Source: CAXTSE01 sp035554115 (GTDB lineage: Bacteria > Actinomycetota > Actinomycetes > Actinomycetales > Microbacteriaceae). From it: a DNA stretch of 64,000 nt. The stretch covers positions 7,582 through 71,581 of the forward strand of contig DATMIW010000046.1 of assembly GCA_035554115.1 (NCBI GenBank), in the 5' to 3' direction. The notes beneath the pieces are model-generated. The model was not told the DNA's origin, did not search any database, and worked only from the letters and a program-made list of their open reading frames with translations. A program made the translations under genes and the position numbers. Numbering within the stretch: position 1 is the first letter of the stretch; each line of letters begins with the position of its first letter. Shown here piece after piece: positions 35,615 to 43,663 of the stretch.

Positions 35615-35838
35615 TCCCGCTGATCGGGGTGATCCTTGGCGCGAGCATCGGCATCCATAGCGATCTGCTCGAGCACCTCGGCCCGGTAGTTGACCCGACG
35701 CAAGCGACGCACCATATCCACGACGAGAAGCACGACAGCGACCACAACCGCGAAGGTGATGATGAACCCCCACACGCCGGGGGTGACGAGGTTGTCGTCG
35801 ACAGTGGATGGCGGCACAGGAACTGGCGTCTCGCCCAT
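35611..35838 (-). CDS. Small single-pass membrane protein
   Basis: A 75-residue protein: a short Pro-rich N-terminus (GETPVPVPPSTVDDN), one membrane helix (about residues 20-42, GFIITFAVVVAVVLLVVDMV), then a basic, charged tail. The start ATG 35838 is preferred over 35889 because the helix then sits near the N-terminus, as in related small actinobacterial proteins next to DUF4307 genes. Function unknown. Confidence 0.72.
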   Translation of the reverse strand: MGETPVPVPPSTVDDNLVTPGVWGFIITFAVVVAVVLLVVDMVRRLRRVNYRAEVLEQIAMDADARAKDHPDQRD

Positions 35839-35914
35839 GAAGAACCTGTACAACTTCGCCTCCCAGAGAGCGCATAACCTTGAGTGCAAGGGTAACCCGA
35901 CCCGCTGAGAGCAG

Positions 35915-36328
35915 GTGACAGTGAGCGAGCAGCTAGGCGCGTCATTGGATGCCCGCTACGGCCGGACCGTCGGTCGCCGCCGCCGCTCCCGCATCATCGC
36001 CGTCGTGGCCGCCGCCGCGGTCGTGGTGGTAACCGTCTCATGGGTGATCTGGGTGGGACTGTTCGGCACCGCTTCCTCTCTCGACACCCGCGACCTCGGC
36101 TACGAAGAACAGGGCACGCGCGCCGTCGAAGTGCGCTATGAGGTGACGGTGGATAGCGGCGACACGGTGTCCTGTGCCCTTCAGGCCCTGAGCAGCGATT
36201 TTGGCATTGTGGGCTGGCGAGTTGTCGAAATTCCGGCGTCAGATCTGCGTACTCGGCAGTTTCGGGACACCGTCCGCACAACAGAACCCGCTGTCACCGG
36301 GTTGATCTACCGTTGTTGGCTGACCTAG
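35915..36328 (+). CDS. DUF4307 membrane protein
   Basis: A 137-residue actinobacterial DUF4307 protein: basic N-terminus with RYGR and RRRRSRII, one membrane helix (about 27-49), then an extracytoplasmic domain with EVRYEVTVDSGDTVSCALQA and a conserved end (GLIYRCWLT). Start GTG 35915 or GTG 35921; the second has slightly better spacing to GAGAGCAGG. Function unknown. It precedes greA and is separated from it by a strong terminator. Confidence 0.85.
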   Translation: MTVSEQLGASLDARYGRTVGRRRRSRIIAVVAAAAVVVVTVSWVIWVGLFGTASSLDTRDLGYEEQGTRAVEVRYEVTVDSGDTVSCALQALSSDFGIVGWRVVEIPASDLRTRQFRDTVRTTEPAVTGLIYRCWLT

Positions 36329-36355
36329 TGTTGACGAACCGCAGCGAACCACCAG

Positions 36356-36388
36356 GAGACCGGCCACTGTAGCCGGTCTCGATTTTTT
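36356..36388 (+). terminator. Rho-independent terminator after the DUF4307 gene
   Basis: GAGACCGGC, 7-nt loop, GCCGGTCTC (perfect 9-bp stem), then GATTTTTT. The best classical terminator in the window; it lies 27 bp after the DUF4307 stop and before the greA ribosome binding site. Confidence 0.93.
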
Positions 36389-36417
36389 GTTGTGGCAGAT
36401 GATTTGTGAGGAGCACC

Positions 36418-36909
36418 ATGTCTGACACCGCCGCCACCACGTGGCTGACGCAGGAGTCGTACGACCGCTTGAACGCCGAGCTCGAAGAGTTGAGCGGGCC
36501 GGCACGCGCGGACATCGCCAAGAAGATCGAGGCTGCTCGTGAAGAGGGCGACCTCAAAGAGAACGGCGGCTACCACGCTGCCAAGGACGAGCAGGGCAAA
36601 ATCGAGGCCCGCATCCGGCAACTGACTCAGTTGCTGCGCACGGCGACCGTCGGCGAAGCTCCGGTCAGCCACGGCGTCGTCGAAATCGGCACCGTCGTCA
36701 CTGCGAAGATCGCCGGCGACACGACGACCTTCTTGCTCGGCAGCCGCGAAATCGCCGACGACGCGAGCGACATTGAGGTCTACCCAGCCACGAGTCCGCT
36801 GGGTGAGGCCATCCTCGGCCTCAAAGTGGGCGACAAGGCCAGCTACACGGCCCCATCCGGCAAAGAGATTGCTGTCGAAGTCACCGACGTCGCCACCTAC
36901 ACCGGCTGA
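36418..36909 (+). CDS. greA: Transcription elongation factor GreA
   Basis: A 163-residue GreA that rescues backtracked RNA polymerase by stimulating transcript cleavage. The N-terminal coiled coil begins WLTQESYDRLNAELEEL and carries the tip motif REEGDLKENGGYHAAKDEQG with the two acidic residues; the C-terminal FKBP-like domain ends SPLGEAILGLKVGDKASYTAP. Start ATG 36418, with GAGGAG 5 nt upstream. Confidence 0.97.
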   Translation: MSDTAATTWLTQESYDRLNAELEELSGPARADIAKKIEAAREEGDLKENGGYHAAKDEQGKIEARIRQLTQLLRTATVGEAPVSHGVVEIGTVVTAKIAGDTTTFLLGSREIADDASDIEVYPATSPLGEAILGLKVGDKASYTAPSGKEIAVEVTDVATYTG

Positions 36910-36927
36910 TCGCCTGCCTCCCGGATG

Positions 36928-37006
36928 CGTTCTGCAGGAAATCCGTCCTGCAGTCACACCCTTCCGCGGCCAACCGTCCTGCAAAACACGAAAGTCCTGC
37001 AGAACG
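36928..37006. repeat. Inverted repeat CGTTCTGCAGGA ... TCCTGCAGAACG
   Basis: A perfect 12-bp inverted repeat (36928-36939 and 36995-37006) with two further internal TCCTGCA copies (36946-36953 and 36977-36983); the first pair can fold as CTGCAGGA-6 nt-TCCTGCAG. It fills the 148-bp gap between convergent greA and ilvA. The same 12-mer recurs at 46026-46037. Confidence 0.8.
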
Positions 37007-37057
37007 GGTCTGGACGCCCGCGCACGTGCGCCGCAGGGGCGGCGGCGCACCAAAGGT

Positions 37058-38320
37058 TCAGAAGTCGATGCGGGGCTGGTACCCGGCATTGCGTAGCGTC
37101 GCCAGCACAAGTTCGGCGTGCTCGGGCCCGCGGGTCTCGATGTGCAGCTCCAGCTCGACCTCACTGATCTGCAGGTCGTTCTGATGCCGCGTGTGCAGCA
37201 CCTCAACGACATTCGCATTTGCTGACGCCACGAGTTCTGCTGTGCGTGCCAGCTGTCCGGGCCGATCGGGCAGCGGGATGCGCAGCTTGAGATAGCGCTC
37301 AGACGCCGCCAGACCGCGGCTGATGACCCGCTCCATGACCAGTGGGTCGATATTGCCGCCGCTGAGCACGATGACCGTGGGACCGTCGACCGTGTATCCC
37401 CCGGCGAGGGCCGCCCCCACACCGACGGCGCCGGCAGGTTCGACGACAAGCTTGGCGCGCTCGAGAAGCAGGACGAGGGCGCGCGCCGTGTCGTCGTCGG
37501 CGACGGTGACCACCTGATCCACCGTTTCACGCACGATGGCGAAATTCAGAGCTCCGGGCGTGCCCACGACGATGCCGTCGGCGATTGTCGGCGCGGTGCG
37601 GATGGACACCGGTTTGCCCGCCTCGAGAGACGGCAAATAGGCCGCAGCGTTCGCGGCCTGCACCCCGATGACCCGAACCCGGCGCCCAATTTCGGGGGCA
37701 AGCTGAGCGAATGCGCTGGCGATGCCCGCAATGAGGCCACCGCCCCCGATCGGCACGACAACATTGGCAACATCGGGAACCTGCTCGAGGATCTCGAGGG
37801 CGAGGGTTCCCTGGCCGGCCACGATATCCGGATGGTCAAACGGCGGGATGATGACAGCACCCGTGCGCTCGGCGAATTCGGTCGCCGCCCGCTGCGTCTC
37901 GTCGAAGACATGGCCGTGCAAAACAACCTCAGCCCCGTATCCGCGCGTCGCCTGCAATTTGGGCAGCGCGACACCCACCGGCATGAAGATTGTCGCGGTG
38001 ATGCCCAACTCTCGGGCGGCCAAAGCCACCCCCTGGGCATGATTGCCGGCGGAAGCAGCTACGACTCCACGTGCCTTCTCCTCGTCCGTCAGCTGCGAAA
38101 GACGGTTATACGCTCCGCGGATCTTGTAAGAGCCGGTGCGCTGCAGGTTCTCGGCTTTGAGGAAGACAGGATGCCCAAGCACCTCGGCGAGGGTGCGCGA
38201 CTTCTCCATCGGCGTGACATCGATCACATGGGCAAGCCGTTCGCGAACAGCTCGAAACTCGGCGAGAGTCGGGCCCGGGAGCGTAGGAGGCGTCAGCCCG
38301 GGGAGCGCTTCAGTCGACAC
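37058..38320 (-). CDS. ilvA: Threonine ammonia-lyase with C-terminal ACT-like domain
   Basis: A 420-residue PLP enzyme converting threonine to 2-oxobutyrate. The PLP Lys is in RTGSYKIRGAYN; SAGNHAQGVALAA and PIGGGGLIAGIA (phosphate loop) follow. Residues from about 340 form an ACT-like regulatory domain (PDRPGQLARTAELVASANANV). The single, short ACT domain resembles the catabolic/TdcB-like Gram-positive type more than the two-ACT E. coli IlvA, so whether it feeds isoleucine synthesis is not certain. Its start lies 11 nt inside the AI-2E transporter gene. Confidence 0.93.
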   Translation of the reverse strand: MSTEALPGLTPPTLPGPTLAEFRAVRERLAHVIDVTPMEKSRTLAEVLGHPVFLKAENLQRTGSYKIRGAYNRLSQLTDEEKARGVVAASAGNHAQGVALAARELGITATIFMPVGVALPKLQATRGYGAEVVLHGHVFDETQRAATEFAERTGAVIIPPFDHPDIVAGQGTLALEILEQVPDVANVVVPIGGGGLIAGIASAFAQLAPEIGRRVRVIGVQAANAAAYLPSLEAGKPVSIRTAPTIADGIVVGTPGALNFAIVRETVDQVVTVADDDTARALVLLLERAKLVVEPAGAVGVGAALAGGYTVDGPTVIVLSGGNIDPLVMERVISRGLAASERYLKLRIPLPDRPGQLARTAELVASANANVVEVLHTRHQNDLQISEVELELHIETRGPEHAELVLATLRNAGYQPRIDF

Positions 38321-39485
38321 GGGCTACTGAACCTTTCGATAGCGGAAGAACGTCCGAGACGCGCGGATGCGGATGGAGACGCCAATCCCCTCGAGCAATG
38401 TACGTGATCATCACGTTGAGCATGGCCACGAGCGGTACGGCGAACAGTGCACCGGGAATTCCCGCGACAAAGCCGCCGGTGGCGACGGAAAGAACGACAG
38501 CGACCGGATGCACTTTGACCGCATTGCCCATAACGAACGGCTGCAAGACATGGCCCTCAAGCTGCTGGACGAGCACCACAATGCCGAGCATGAACAGGGC
38601 GGGAATCGGACCGAGGTAGATGAGCGCGACGAAGACGGCGAAGATACCCGTCGCAACCGCACCCACGACCGGGATGAACGACCCCAGAAATACCGCAATC
38701 GCGATCGGAATGACAAGCGGGAACGGCTGCCCGACGAACACTCCAAGCAGGAAGGCGCCGAGTCCGATCCCCACGGCGTCAACGAAGGCGACGAAGATCT
38801 GGACCTTCACGAACGTCGTCAACGTGATCCAGCCTGCCTCGCCGGCGCCCATGATCGCCGCGCGGGCGCGCACTGGGAACAGTCGCACGATCCAGCGCCA
38901 CATTCCTCGGCCGTCGATCAGGATGAACAGAGTCGTGAACAGCGCAATCAAGGCGCCCGCAAGCACATGTCCCGCCGTCGTACCCAGCGAAAGCGCGCCC
39001 GAGAGCAGGCCCGACGAGTCGTTTTGCACGGAGGCGACAGCCTGGTCGACGTATTTGGTGATGTCTTTCTTGCTGAGATTGAAGGGGTCGGCCCCGAGAA
39101 AGTCGACGAAACTGTCGAACTTCGCGGCCGTCTGCCGCTGCAATTCGGGAAGCCCGCTTCGCACGGTGATCACGATCACCGTCACGAGCCCGCCGATAAC
39201 AACCAGCACCCCGAGCTCGCACACTGCGACGGCGAGAGCTTTCGGCCAGCGGTGACGCTGTAGCCAGTTGCTGAGCGGCACCAACAACGCAGCGAGAAGG
39301 ATCGCCACGAAAACCGGAACAGCGACGTCACGCAGGAGGGTGACGACGAAGCCCACGAGAGCTACTGCCGCTGCCACGACCAGGAACCGCCACGACCACG
39401 CCGCAGCGACGCGCATAGCCGGTGCCACAGACTGCTCGACCTGCTCGGCGGTGACCGCCGTGTCCTTCTTCCTGCGGAAAGCCAT
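38310..39485 (-). CDS. AI-2E/UPF0118-family transporter
   Basis: A 391-residue protein with about eight hydrophobic helices in the family arrangement: two N-terminal pairs, a loop region with FNLSKKDITKYVDQ, then FGQPFPLVIPIAIAVFLGSFIPVVGAV-like helices (shown by FIPVVGAVATGI) and LEGHVLQPFVMG near the end. The family includes the E. coli AI-2 exporter TqsA and Na+/H+ antiporters, so substrate is open. TAGACT (39492-39497) sits 6 nt before ATG 39485 (leaderless layout). It overlaps ilvA by 11 nt. Confidence 0.9.
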   Translation of the reverse strand: MAFRRKKDTAVTAEQVEQSVAPAMRVAAAWSWRFLVVAAAVALVGFVVTLLRDVAVPVFVAILLAALLVPLSNWLQRHRWPKALAVAVCELGVLVVIGGLVTVIVITVRSGLPELQRQTAAKFDSFVDFLGADPFNLSKKDITKYVDQAVASVQNDSSGLLSGALSLGTTAGHVLAGALIALFTTLFILIDGRGMWRWIVRLFPVRARAAIMGAGEAGWITLTTFVKVQIFVAFVDAVGIGLGAFLLGVFVGQPFPLVIPIAIAVFLGSFIPVVGAVATGIFAVFVALIYLGPIPALFMLGIVVLVQQLEGHVLQPFVMGNAVKVHPVAVVLSVATGGFVAGIPGALFAVPLVAMLNVMITYIARGDWRLHPHPRVSDVLPLSKGSVARVD

Positions 39486-39524
39486 TGCGTCAGTCTAGGC
39501 CGCGCGTCGGGAGGGCTAGCAGGG

Positions 39525-40412
39525 CTAGAACTTGGTCGCGTTGTCGCGTAGGCGAGCCACGCGATCGGCGATCGGAGGGTGCGTGCTGAACAGTTTGGAG
39601 AGAAGTCCCGGACGGTTCGGATCACTGATCCACAGGTGCGACATGCTCGTGTTGGTCCGCGCGACCGGGCGACCGTAGGTGCCGAGCTTCTCGAGGGCCG
39701 AGGCGAGCGCCTCCGGATGCCGCGTCGTGAGCGAGCTGGTCGCATCCGCGAGGTATTCGCGCTGGCGCGACACCGCAGCCTGCACGACGACGGCGACGAT
39801 GGGCGCGAGGATCGCGGCGACCAAGCCGATGACGAGGACGATGAGGAATGCGGGCCCGCTGGCGTTGTCGTTGCCGCGACGTCCGAGGAACACCATGCGG
39901 AAGATCAGGTCGGCGATGAGGCCGATTGCGATGACAAGGCCGAACACGATCAGGGACACGCGGATGTCGTAGTTCTTGACGTGCCCCATCTCGTGGGCCA
40001 TGACGCCTTCGAGTTCCGAGTCATTCATCAGCTCAAGCAGACCGGTCGTCGCGGCGACGACCGCATGCTCAGGGTCGCGTCCCGTGGCGAAAGCGTTGGG
40101 TGCTGGGTCGTTGATGATGTACACCTTCGGCATAGGCAAGCCTTCGGTGATCGCCAGGTTCTCGACAGTGCGGTACAGCCGCGGGTTATCGGCCTTCTGG
40201 ATCTCGTGCGCGCCTGCGAGGGCAAGAGTTTCACGCGTTGCCATGAAGTACTGGAACCACGCGTAGAGGACAGCAATGACAAAGATGCCGATCGCGTAGG
40301 CGAGTTCGCCGGTGACCCACCAAGCCAGAACGCCAAGCCCCCCGAGGATCACCAGGAACAGCGCGATGATGAGGACCGTATTGCGTTTGTTCTTCGCTAT
40401 TGCGCTGTACAT
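39525..40412 (-). CDS. htpX: Membrane zinc metalloprotease HtpX
   Basis: A 295-residue M48 protease for membrane protein quality control. Two N-terminal helices (about 12-55), the zinc motif HEMGH in GVMAHEMGHVKNYD with the third ligand downstream in REYLADATSS, and two more helices between them. It follows lemA by 39 bp on the same strand, the common lemA-htpX pairing. Confidence 0.95.
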   Translation of the reverse strand: MYSAIAKNKRNTVLIIALFLVILGGLGVLAWWVTGELAYAIGIFVIAVLYAWFQYFMATRETLALAGAHEIQKADNPRLYRTVENLAITEGLPMPKVYIINDPAPNAFATGRDPEHAVVAATTGLLELMNDSELEGVMAHEMGHVKNYDIRVSLIVFGLVIAIGLIADLIFRMVFLGRRGNDNASGPAFLIVLVIGLVAAILAPIVAVVVQAAVSRQREYLADATSSLTTRHPEALASALEKLGTYGRPVARTNTSMSHLWISDPNRPGLLSKLFSTHPPIADRVARLRDNATKF

Positions 40413-40451
40413 GACTCAGACGTGTTCGGGTGGATCGTGTTCAGGCGCGGA

Positions 40452-41018
40452 TCAGAACTGGACGCGCGGCGGCTCGGCGATCGCCGACGGCTCGTCGACC
40501 TCGAAGAATTCGCGCTCTTTAAACCCGAGACGACGAGCAAACAAGGTGTTCGGGAAGACCTTGATCTTCGTGTTGAGCTCGCGGACGCCGCCGTTGTAGA
40601 AACGGCGCGACGCCTGAATCTTGTCTTCTGTGTCGACCAGCTCGGCCTGCAACTGCAGGAAGTTCTGGTTGGCCTGCAGCTGGGGGTAAGCCTCGGCTAC
40701 GGCGAAGATGCTCTTGAGCGCCGCCTGCATGTGATTCTCAGCGACGGCTGCCTCGGCAGGGGTGCCTGCATTGACCGTTTCGGCACGCGCCTTGGTGACG
40801 TTCTCGAAGACCTGCTTCTCGTGCGAGGCGTAGCCCTTGACCGACTCGATGAGGTTCGGGATCAGATCCGCACGACGCTTGAGCTGTACGGTGATGTCAC
40901 TCCAGGCCTCGTCAACGCGAACGTTGAGGCGAACGAGGCCGTTGTAGGTCGCCCACAGGTAGATCCCGAGGATGACGACAAGAGCTATGACAACGATGAT
41001 GGCAATGGTGAGACCCAT
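40452..41018 (-). CDS. lemA: LemA family protein
   Basis: A 188-residue LemA: one N-terminal helix (3-25), then the helical domain beginning NGLVRLNVRVDEAWSDITVQLKRRADLIPNLIESV, with family FYNGGVRELNTKIKVFPN near the end. Function is unclear; it is usually linked to HtpX, as here. TATGAT (41025-41030) lies 6 nt before ATG 41018, a leaderless layout. Confidence 0.94.
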   Translation of the reverse strand: MGLTIAIIVVIALVVILGIYLWATYNGLVRLNVRVDEAWSDITVQLKRRADLIPNLIESVKGYASHEKQVFENVTKARAETVNAGTPAEAAVAENHMQAALKSIFAVAEAYPQLQANQNFLQLQAELVDTEDKIQASRRFYNGGVRELNTKIKVFPNTLFARRLGFKEREFFEVDEPSAIAEPPRVQF

Positions 41019-41088
41019 GGGGCGATCATAGCCATTGGCACCCGTGTGTCTGCCGTAAATACTGAGGGAGCGTGCGCGACTGGTTGCT

Positions 41089-41526
41089 CTATTCCTCCAG
41101 GTTGCGGATCATTCGCTGGAGGCTGGCAACAGTCCGGTCGTACTCGCCCTCCTCGAATCCCCGAACGGTGAGGTCGCGCGTGAGCTGCACCTCGTCGACG
41201 AGGCCGTCGACGAATGCCCGACCGTCGGCTGTGAGCTTGTACACGCCGTCAGTCACCGTGACGACTCCGCCCGCAGCAAGAGGGTCGAGGTGGCGCCTCG
41301 CCGTCTCGCCCTCGGCCCGGTCGAGGAACGGCGCGACCGCTTCGTTCAGTTCCACGAGCGTATGAGCTTGCTCGGCGAGCATCCGAAGCAGCTGCCACTG
41401 TCGGCGGGAGACGCCGCGGGCACCGAGCGTGCCTTCGAAGCGTTCGTTGAGGAGGCCGTCGAGTTTGCGCAGCTGGAAGCCAATCGGAAGCGATGTGGGC
41501 CCCGCCTGGACTTTAGTTGTATTCAT
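41089..41526 (-). CDS. MarR-like regulator A
   Basis: A 145-residue winged-helix protein of the MarR type: helical N-terminus (LPIGFQLRKLDGLL), RQWQLLRMLAEQAHTLVELNEAVAPF as helix-turn-helix, and LTADGRAFVDGLVDEV after the wing. It is more divergent than its neighbour. The ATG at 41526 lies inside the perfect palindrome 41516-41531, and TAAAAC is 6 nt upstream, so the promoter, operator and start codon overlap, which implies tight autoregulation. Confidence 0.75.
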   Translation of the reverse strand: MNTTKVQAGPTSLPIGFQLRKLDGLLNERFEGTLGARGVSRRQWQLLRMLAEQAHTLVELNEAVAPFLDRAEGETARRHLDPLAAGGVVTVTDGVYKLTADGRAFVDGLVDEVQLTRDLTVRGFEEGEYDRTVASLQRMIRNLEE

Positions 41527-41531
41527 ACAAC
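41516..41531. promoter_or_regulatory. MarR operator 1 (palindrome over start of MarR A)
   Basis: GTTGTAT-TC-ATACAAC, a perfect 7-bp inverted repeat with 2-bp centre. It covers the ATG of the minus-strand MarR gene (41524-41526). Confidence 0.82.
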
Positions 41532-41563
41532 CGTTTTAGCGCCTGAGTGGGGTGCTTGTCAAG

Positions 41564-41578
41564 ATACAACTGTTGTAT
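41564..41578. promoter_or_regulatory. MarR operator 2 (palindrome over start of MarR B)
   Basis: ATACAAC-T-GTTGTAT, the same half-sites as operator 1 but in the opposite order, with a 1-bp centre. It covers a -10-like TACAAC and the first two bases of ATG 41577. Confidence 0.82.
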
Positions 41579-42059
41579 GGTGGCAGCTATGCAAATTCGC
41601 GAGCCAAAGCCGGAGGACCTCGTCGAGCGTGCACTGGTGCAGATCCGCCGCGACCAGCAGGCCCGCCACCTGCAGCGCAGCTCGGGAAAAGGCGACACGG
41701 GCGCAAAGTCGTCAGCGAGCGCAGCGCGCTTTCGCTACCTTGACGCCCTCGACGGGGTGGATGACGGGAAGCCCATCTCTGAGGTCGGCCAGGCTATCGG
41801 CGTCGATCGACCCCGCGCCAGCCGCCTGACAACCGAGTTACTGAGCGACGGGCTCATCGAGCGCCAACCGAGCCCGGGCGACTCGCGGTATGCCCTCGTA
41901 CGTCTCACCCCACAGGGAAGGACCCTTGTGGAGGACATCCGTATGAACCGTCGAGCCGCCGTCGCCGATGCTCTCGCGGACTTTTCAGCCGACGAATCCC
42001 GCATCTTCGCCGAATTGCTCGAGAGGTTCGTCGCCGGGTGGCCACGCCCAACTCCCTGA
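41577..42059 (+). CDS. MarR-family regulator B
   Basis: A 160-residue MarR protein: helix-turn-helix PISEVGQAIGVDRPRASRLTTELLSDGLIERQ and wing SRYALVRLTPQGRTLVE are canonical. ATG 41577 was chosen because the operator and a -10-like TACAAC lie directly before it; the in-frame start at 41547 is upstream of these. Divergent from MarR A with only 50 bp between start codons and two matched palindromes, so the two genes are probably cross- or co-regulated. No effector or target gene is adjacent. Confidence 0.87.
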   Translation: MVAAMQIREPKPEDLVERALVQIRRDQQARHLQRSSGKGDTGAKSSASAARFRYLDALDGVDDGKPISEVGQAIGVDRPRASRLTTELLSDGLIERQPSPGDSRYALVRLTPQGRTLVEDIRMNRRAAVADALADFSADESRIFAELLERFVAGWPRPTP

Positions 42060-42079
42060 ACGAGGTGGGAGTAGGGATG

Positions 42080-42156
42080 TGGTGCTCCCGCTGGGACTCG
42101 AACCCAGACTGAAGCGATTTTAAGTCGCCTGCCTCTGCCGATTGGGCTACGGGAGC
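42080..42156 (-). tRNA. tRNA with UAA (Leu) anticodon, short class I body
   Basis: Read on the minus strand: 7-bp acceptor stem GCTCCCG/CGGGAGC, D arm with GG, anticodon stem GGCGA/TCGCT with loop CTTAAAA (anticodon TAA), 5-nt variable loop TCAGT, T arm CTGGG-TTCGAGT-CCCAG, discriminator A and encoded CCA (42080-42082). The fold is complete. Bacterial tRNA-Leu normally has a long variable arm (class II); this one does not, so the leucine identity rests only on the anticodon. Confidence 0.9.
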
Positions 42157-42170
42157 GCTGGAGCTAAAGG

Positions 42171-42264
42171 CGAAGGCCATTTCTGGCCTTCGTGCAGGCG
42201 CGTATCGAAGATACCGCCGTGCCAGCTCCGATGCCCGTCCCGGGCATCGGTACCCAAGGTACCG
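42171..42264. repeat. Four tandem hairpins between ndh and the tRNA
   Basis: Four inverted repeats in 94 bp: CGAAGGCCA-4 nt-TGGCCTTCG (42171-42192), GTATC-GAA-GATAC (42202-42214), CGATGCCCG-TCC-CGGGCATCG (42229-42249), CGGTACC-CAA-GGTACCG (42248-42264). All stems are perfect; the last ends 2 bp before the ndh stop. They probably form the 3' end of the ndh message. No strong T tract follows. Confidence 0.7.
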
Positions 42265-42266
42265 CG

Positions 42267-43592
42267 CTACTTGCCCTTCGGCCGCGATGCGAACTCGGCG
42301 AAAGCCTCGCGGGGGTGTTCGCGGGCCGGGATGCCGACGAGATCACGGCGCGTGAGGAAATTGATGACCCAGTTGCCGAATACGCGGATCTTGCGCTCCC
42401 ACATGGGCATAGCGAAACCGTGGTAGCCGCGGTGCATAACCCAGGCAAAGAAGCCCGTGAGGGCGAGCGGGCCGTTCTGGAAGACGCCGATGTACAGACC
42501 GATGCCGGCGACGGCTCCCAAATTCTTGTGGCGGTAGTCGTGAGGCGCCTCGTCGCGTAGCACGGCGACCAGGTTTTTGGCCATGAGCTTGCCCTGGCGC
42601 ACGGCGTGCTGCGCGTTCGGCACGGTATAGCCGCCGACTCCGAACGGCGGCACCAGGTCGGGAACGGCCGTGACATCTCCCGCACCCCATGCATCCGCCA
42701 CTACGCCGTCGTCGTTCACTACACGGAGGTCGGCCTGCACGCGCAGGCGTCCGCGCTCTTCAACCGGAAGATCGGTGTGCTTGAGCATTGGGCTGGCCAT
42801 CACACCGGCGGTCCACACGATGAGTTCCGACTCGAACGTCTCACCCGTAGACAGCTCGACCTTGCCGTCGACGGCACTCGCAAGCTGCGTGTGCAGGTGA
42901 ACGCGTGCGCCGCGCTGCTCAAGGTTGTTGATCACCCAGAGGCTGGTCTTCAGGCTGACCTCGGGCATGATGCGGTCGGCAGCCTCGATGAGGTGGAAGT
43001 GCGTGTCATCGATGGACAGTTGCGAATATTCGCGGATGAGGGCGCTCGCGAAACTGCGGAGCTCACCGAACACCTCGATACCCGCGAAACCACCGCCGAT
43101 GACCACGAAGGTCAGCAGACGGTCGCGTTCCGGTCCGGGCGGCAGATTGGATGCGTGGGCGAAGTTATCGGTGACCCGGTCGCGGATCGCTACCGCCTCT
43201 TCGATGTTCTTGAGACCGATGGCACTGTCGGCGACACCGGGAATGGGGAAGGTGCGCGACACGGCGCCCGCCGTGACGACGATGATGTCGTAGTCGACAT
43301 CCCATGGGTCGCCGATGGGCGGCGTGATGGTCGCGGTCTTCGCCGCGTGATTGATGCCCGTGACCTTGGCGGTGATCACGGTCGTCTTGCGCAGGTGCCG
43401 ACGGTGCGACACGATTGCGTGCCGCGGATCGATTGCTCCCGACGCGACCTCAGGCAGGAACGGCTGGTACGTCATATAGGGCAGCGGGTCGACGATCGTG
43501 ACCTGAGCCTCACCACGGCGCAGCCATTTCTCAAGCTTCTTTGCGGTGTAGAAGCCGGCATAGCCGCCACCGACGATCAGAATCTTGCGCAC
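42267..43592 (-). CDS. ndh: Type II NADH dehydrogenase (NAD(P)/FAD-dependent oxidoreductase)
   Basis: A 441-residue non-proton-pumping NADH:quinone oxidoreductase. FAD loop KILIVGGGYAGFYTAKKLE at the N-terminus, NADH loop FVVIGGGFAGIEVFGEL near residues 170-186, and PNAQHAVRQGKLMAKNL with the C-terminal membrane-binding region containing PLALTGFFAWVMHRGYH. Start GTG 43592, with AAGGAG 11 nt upstream. It stands alone between DUF501 and the tRNA. Confidence 0.93.
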   Translation of the reverse strand: MRKILIVGGGYAGFYTAKKLEKWLRRGEAQVTIVDPLPYMTYQPFLPEVASGAIDPRHAIVSHRRHLRKTTVITAKVTGINHAAKTATITPPIGDPWDVDYDIIVVTAGAVSRTFPIPGVADSAIGLKNIEEAVAIRDRVTDNFAHASNLPPGPERDRLLTFVVIGGGFAGIEVFGELRSFASALIREYSQLSIDDTHFHLIEAADRIMPEVSLKTSLWVINNLEQRGARVHLHTQLASAVDGKVELSTGETFESELIVWTAGVMASPMLKHTDLPVEERGRLRVQADLRVVNDDGVVADAWGAGDVTAVPDLVPPFGVGGYTVPNAQHAVRQGKLMAKNLVAVLRDEAPHDYRHKNLGAVAGIGLYIGVFQNGPLALTGFFAWVMHRGYHGFAMPMWERKIRVFGNWVINFLTRRDLVGIPAREHPREAFAEFASRPKGK

Positions 43593-43663
43593 GTAGAGGC
43601 GTCTCCTTGCTAGATGTATGACCTAACTTACCGCCTGCGCGGAGGAGCGACCGAACAGACGTC

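Noticed and set aside
36910..37057. CRISPR-like array of TCCTGCA units between greA and ilvA
   Set aside because: Units are short, inverted and unevenly spaced, and no cas gene is present; described as an inverted repeat instead. No CRISPR array was seen in the window.
39579..41171. A 530-codon open frame on the plus strand
   Set aside because: Antisense to htpX and lemA, both with clear family motifs; no ribosome binding site or domain is seen.
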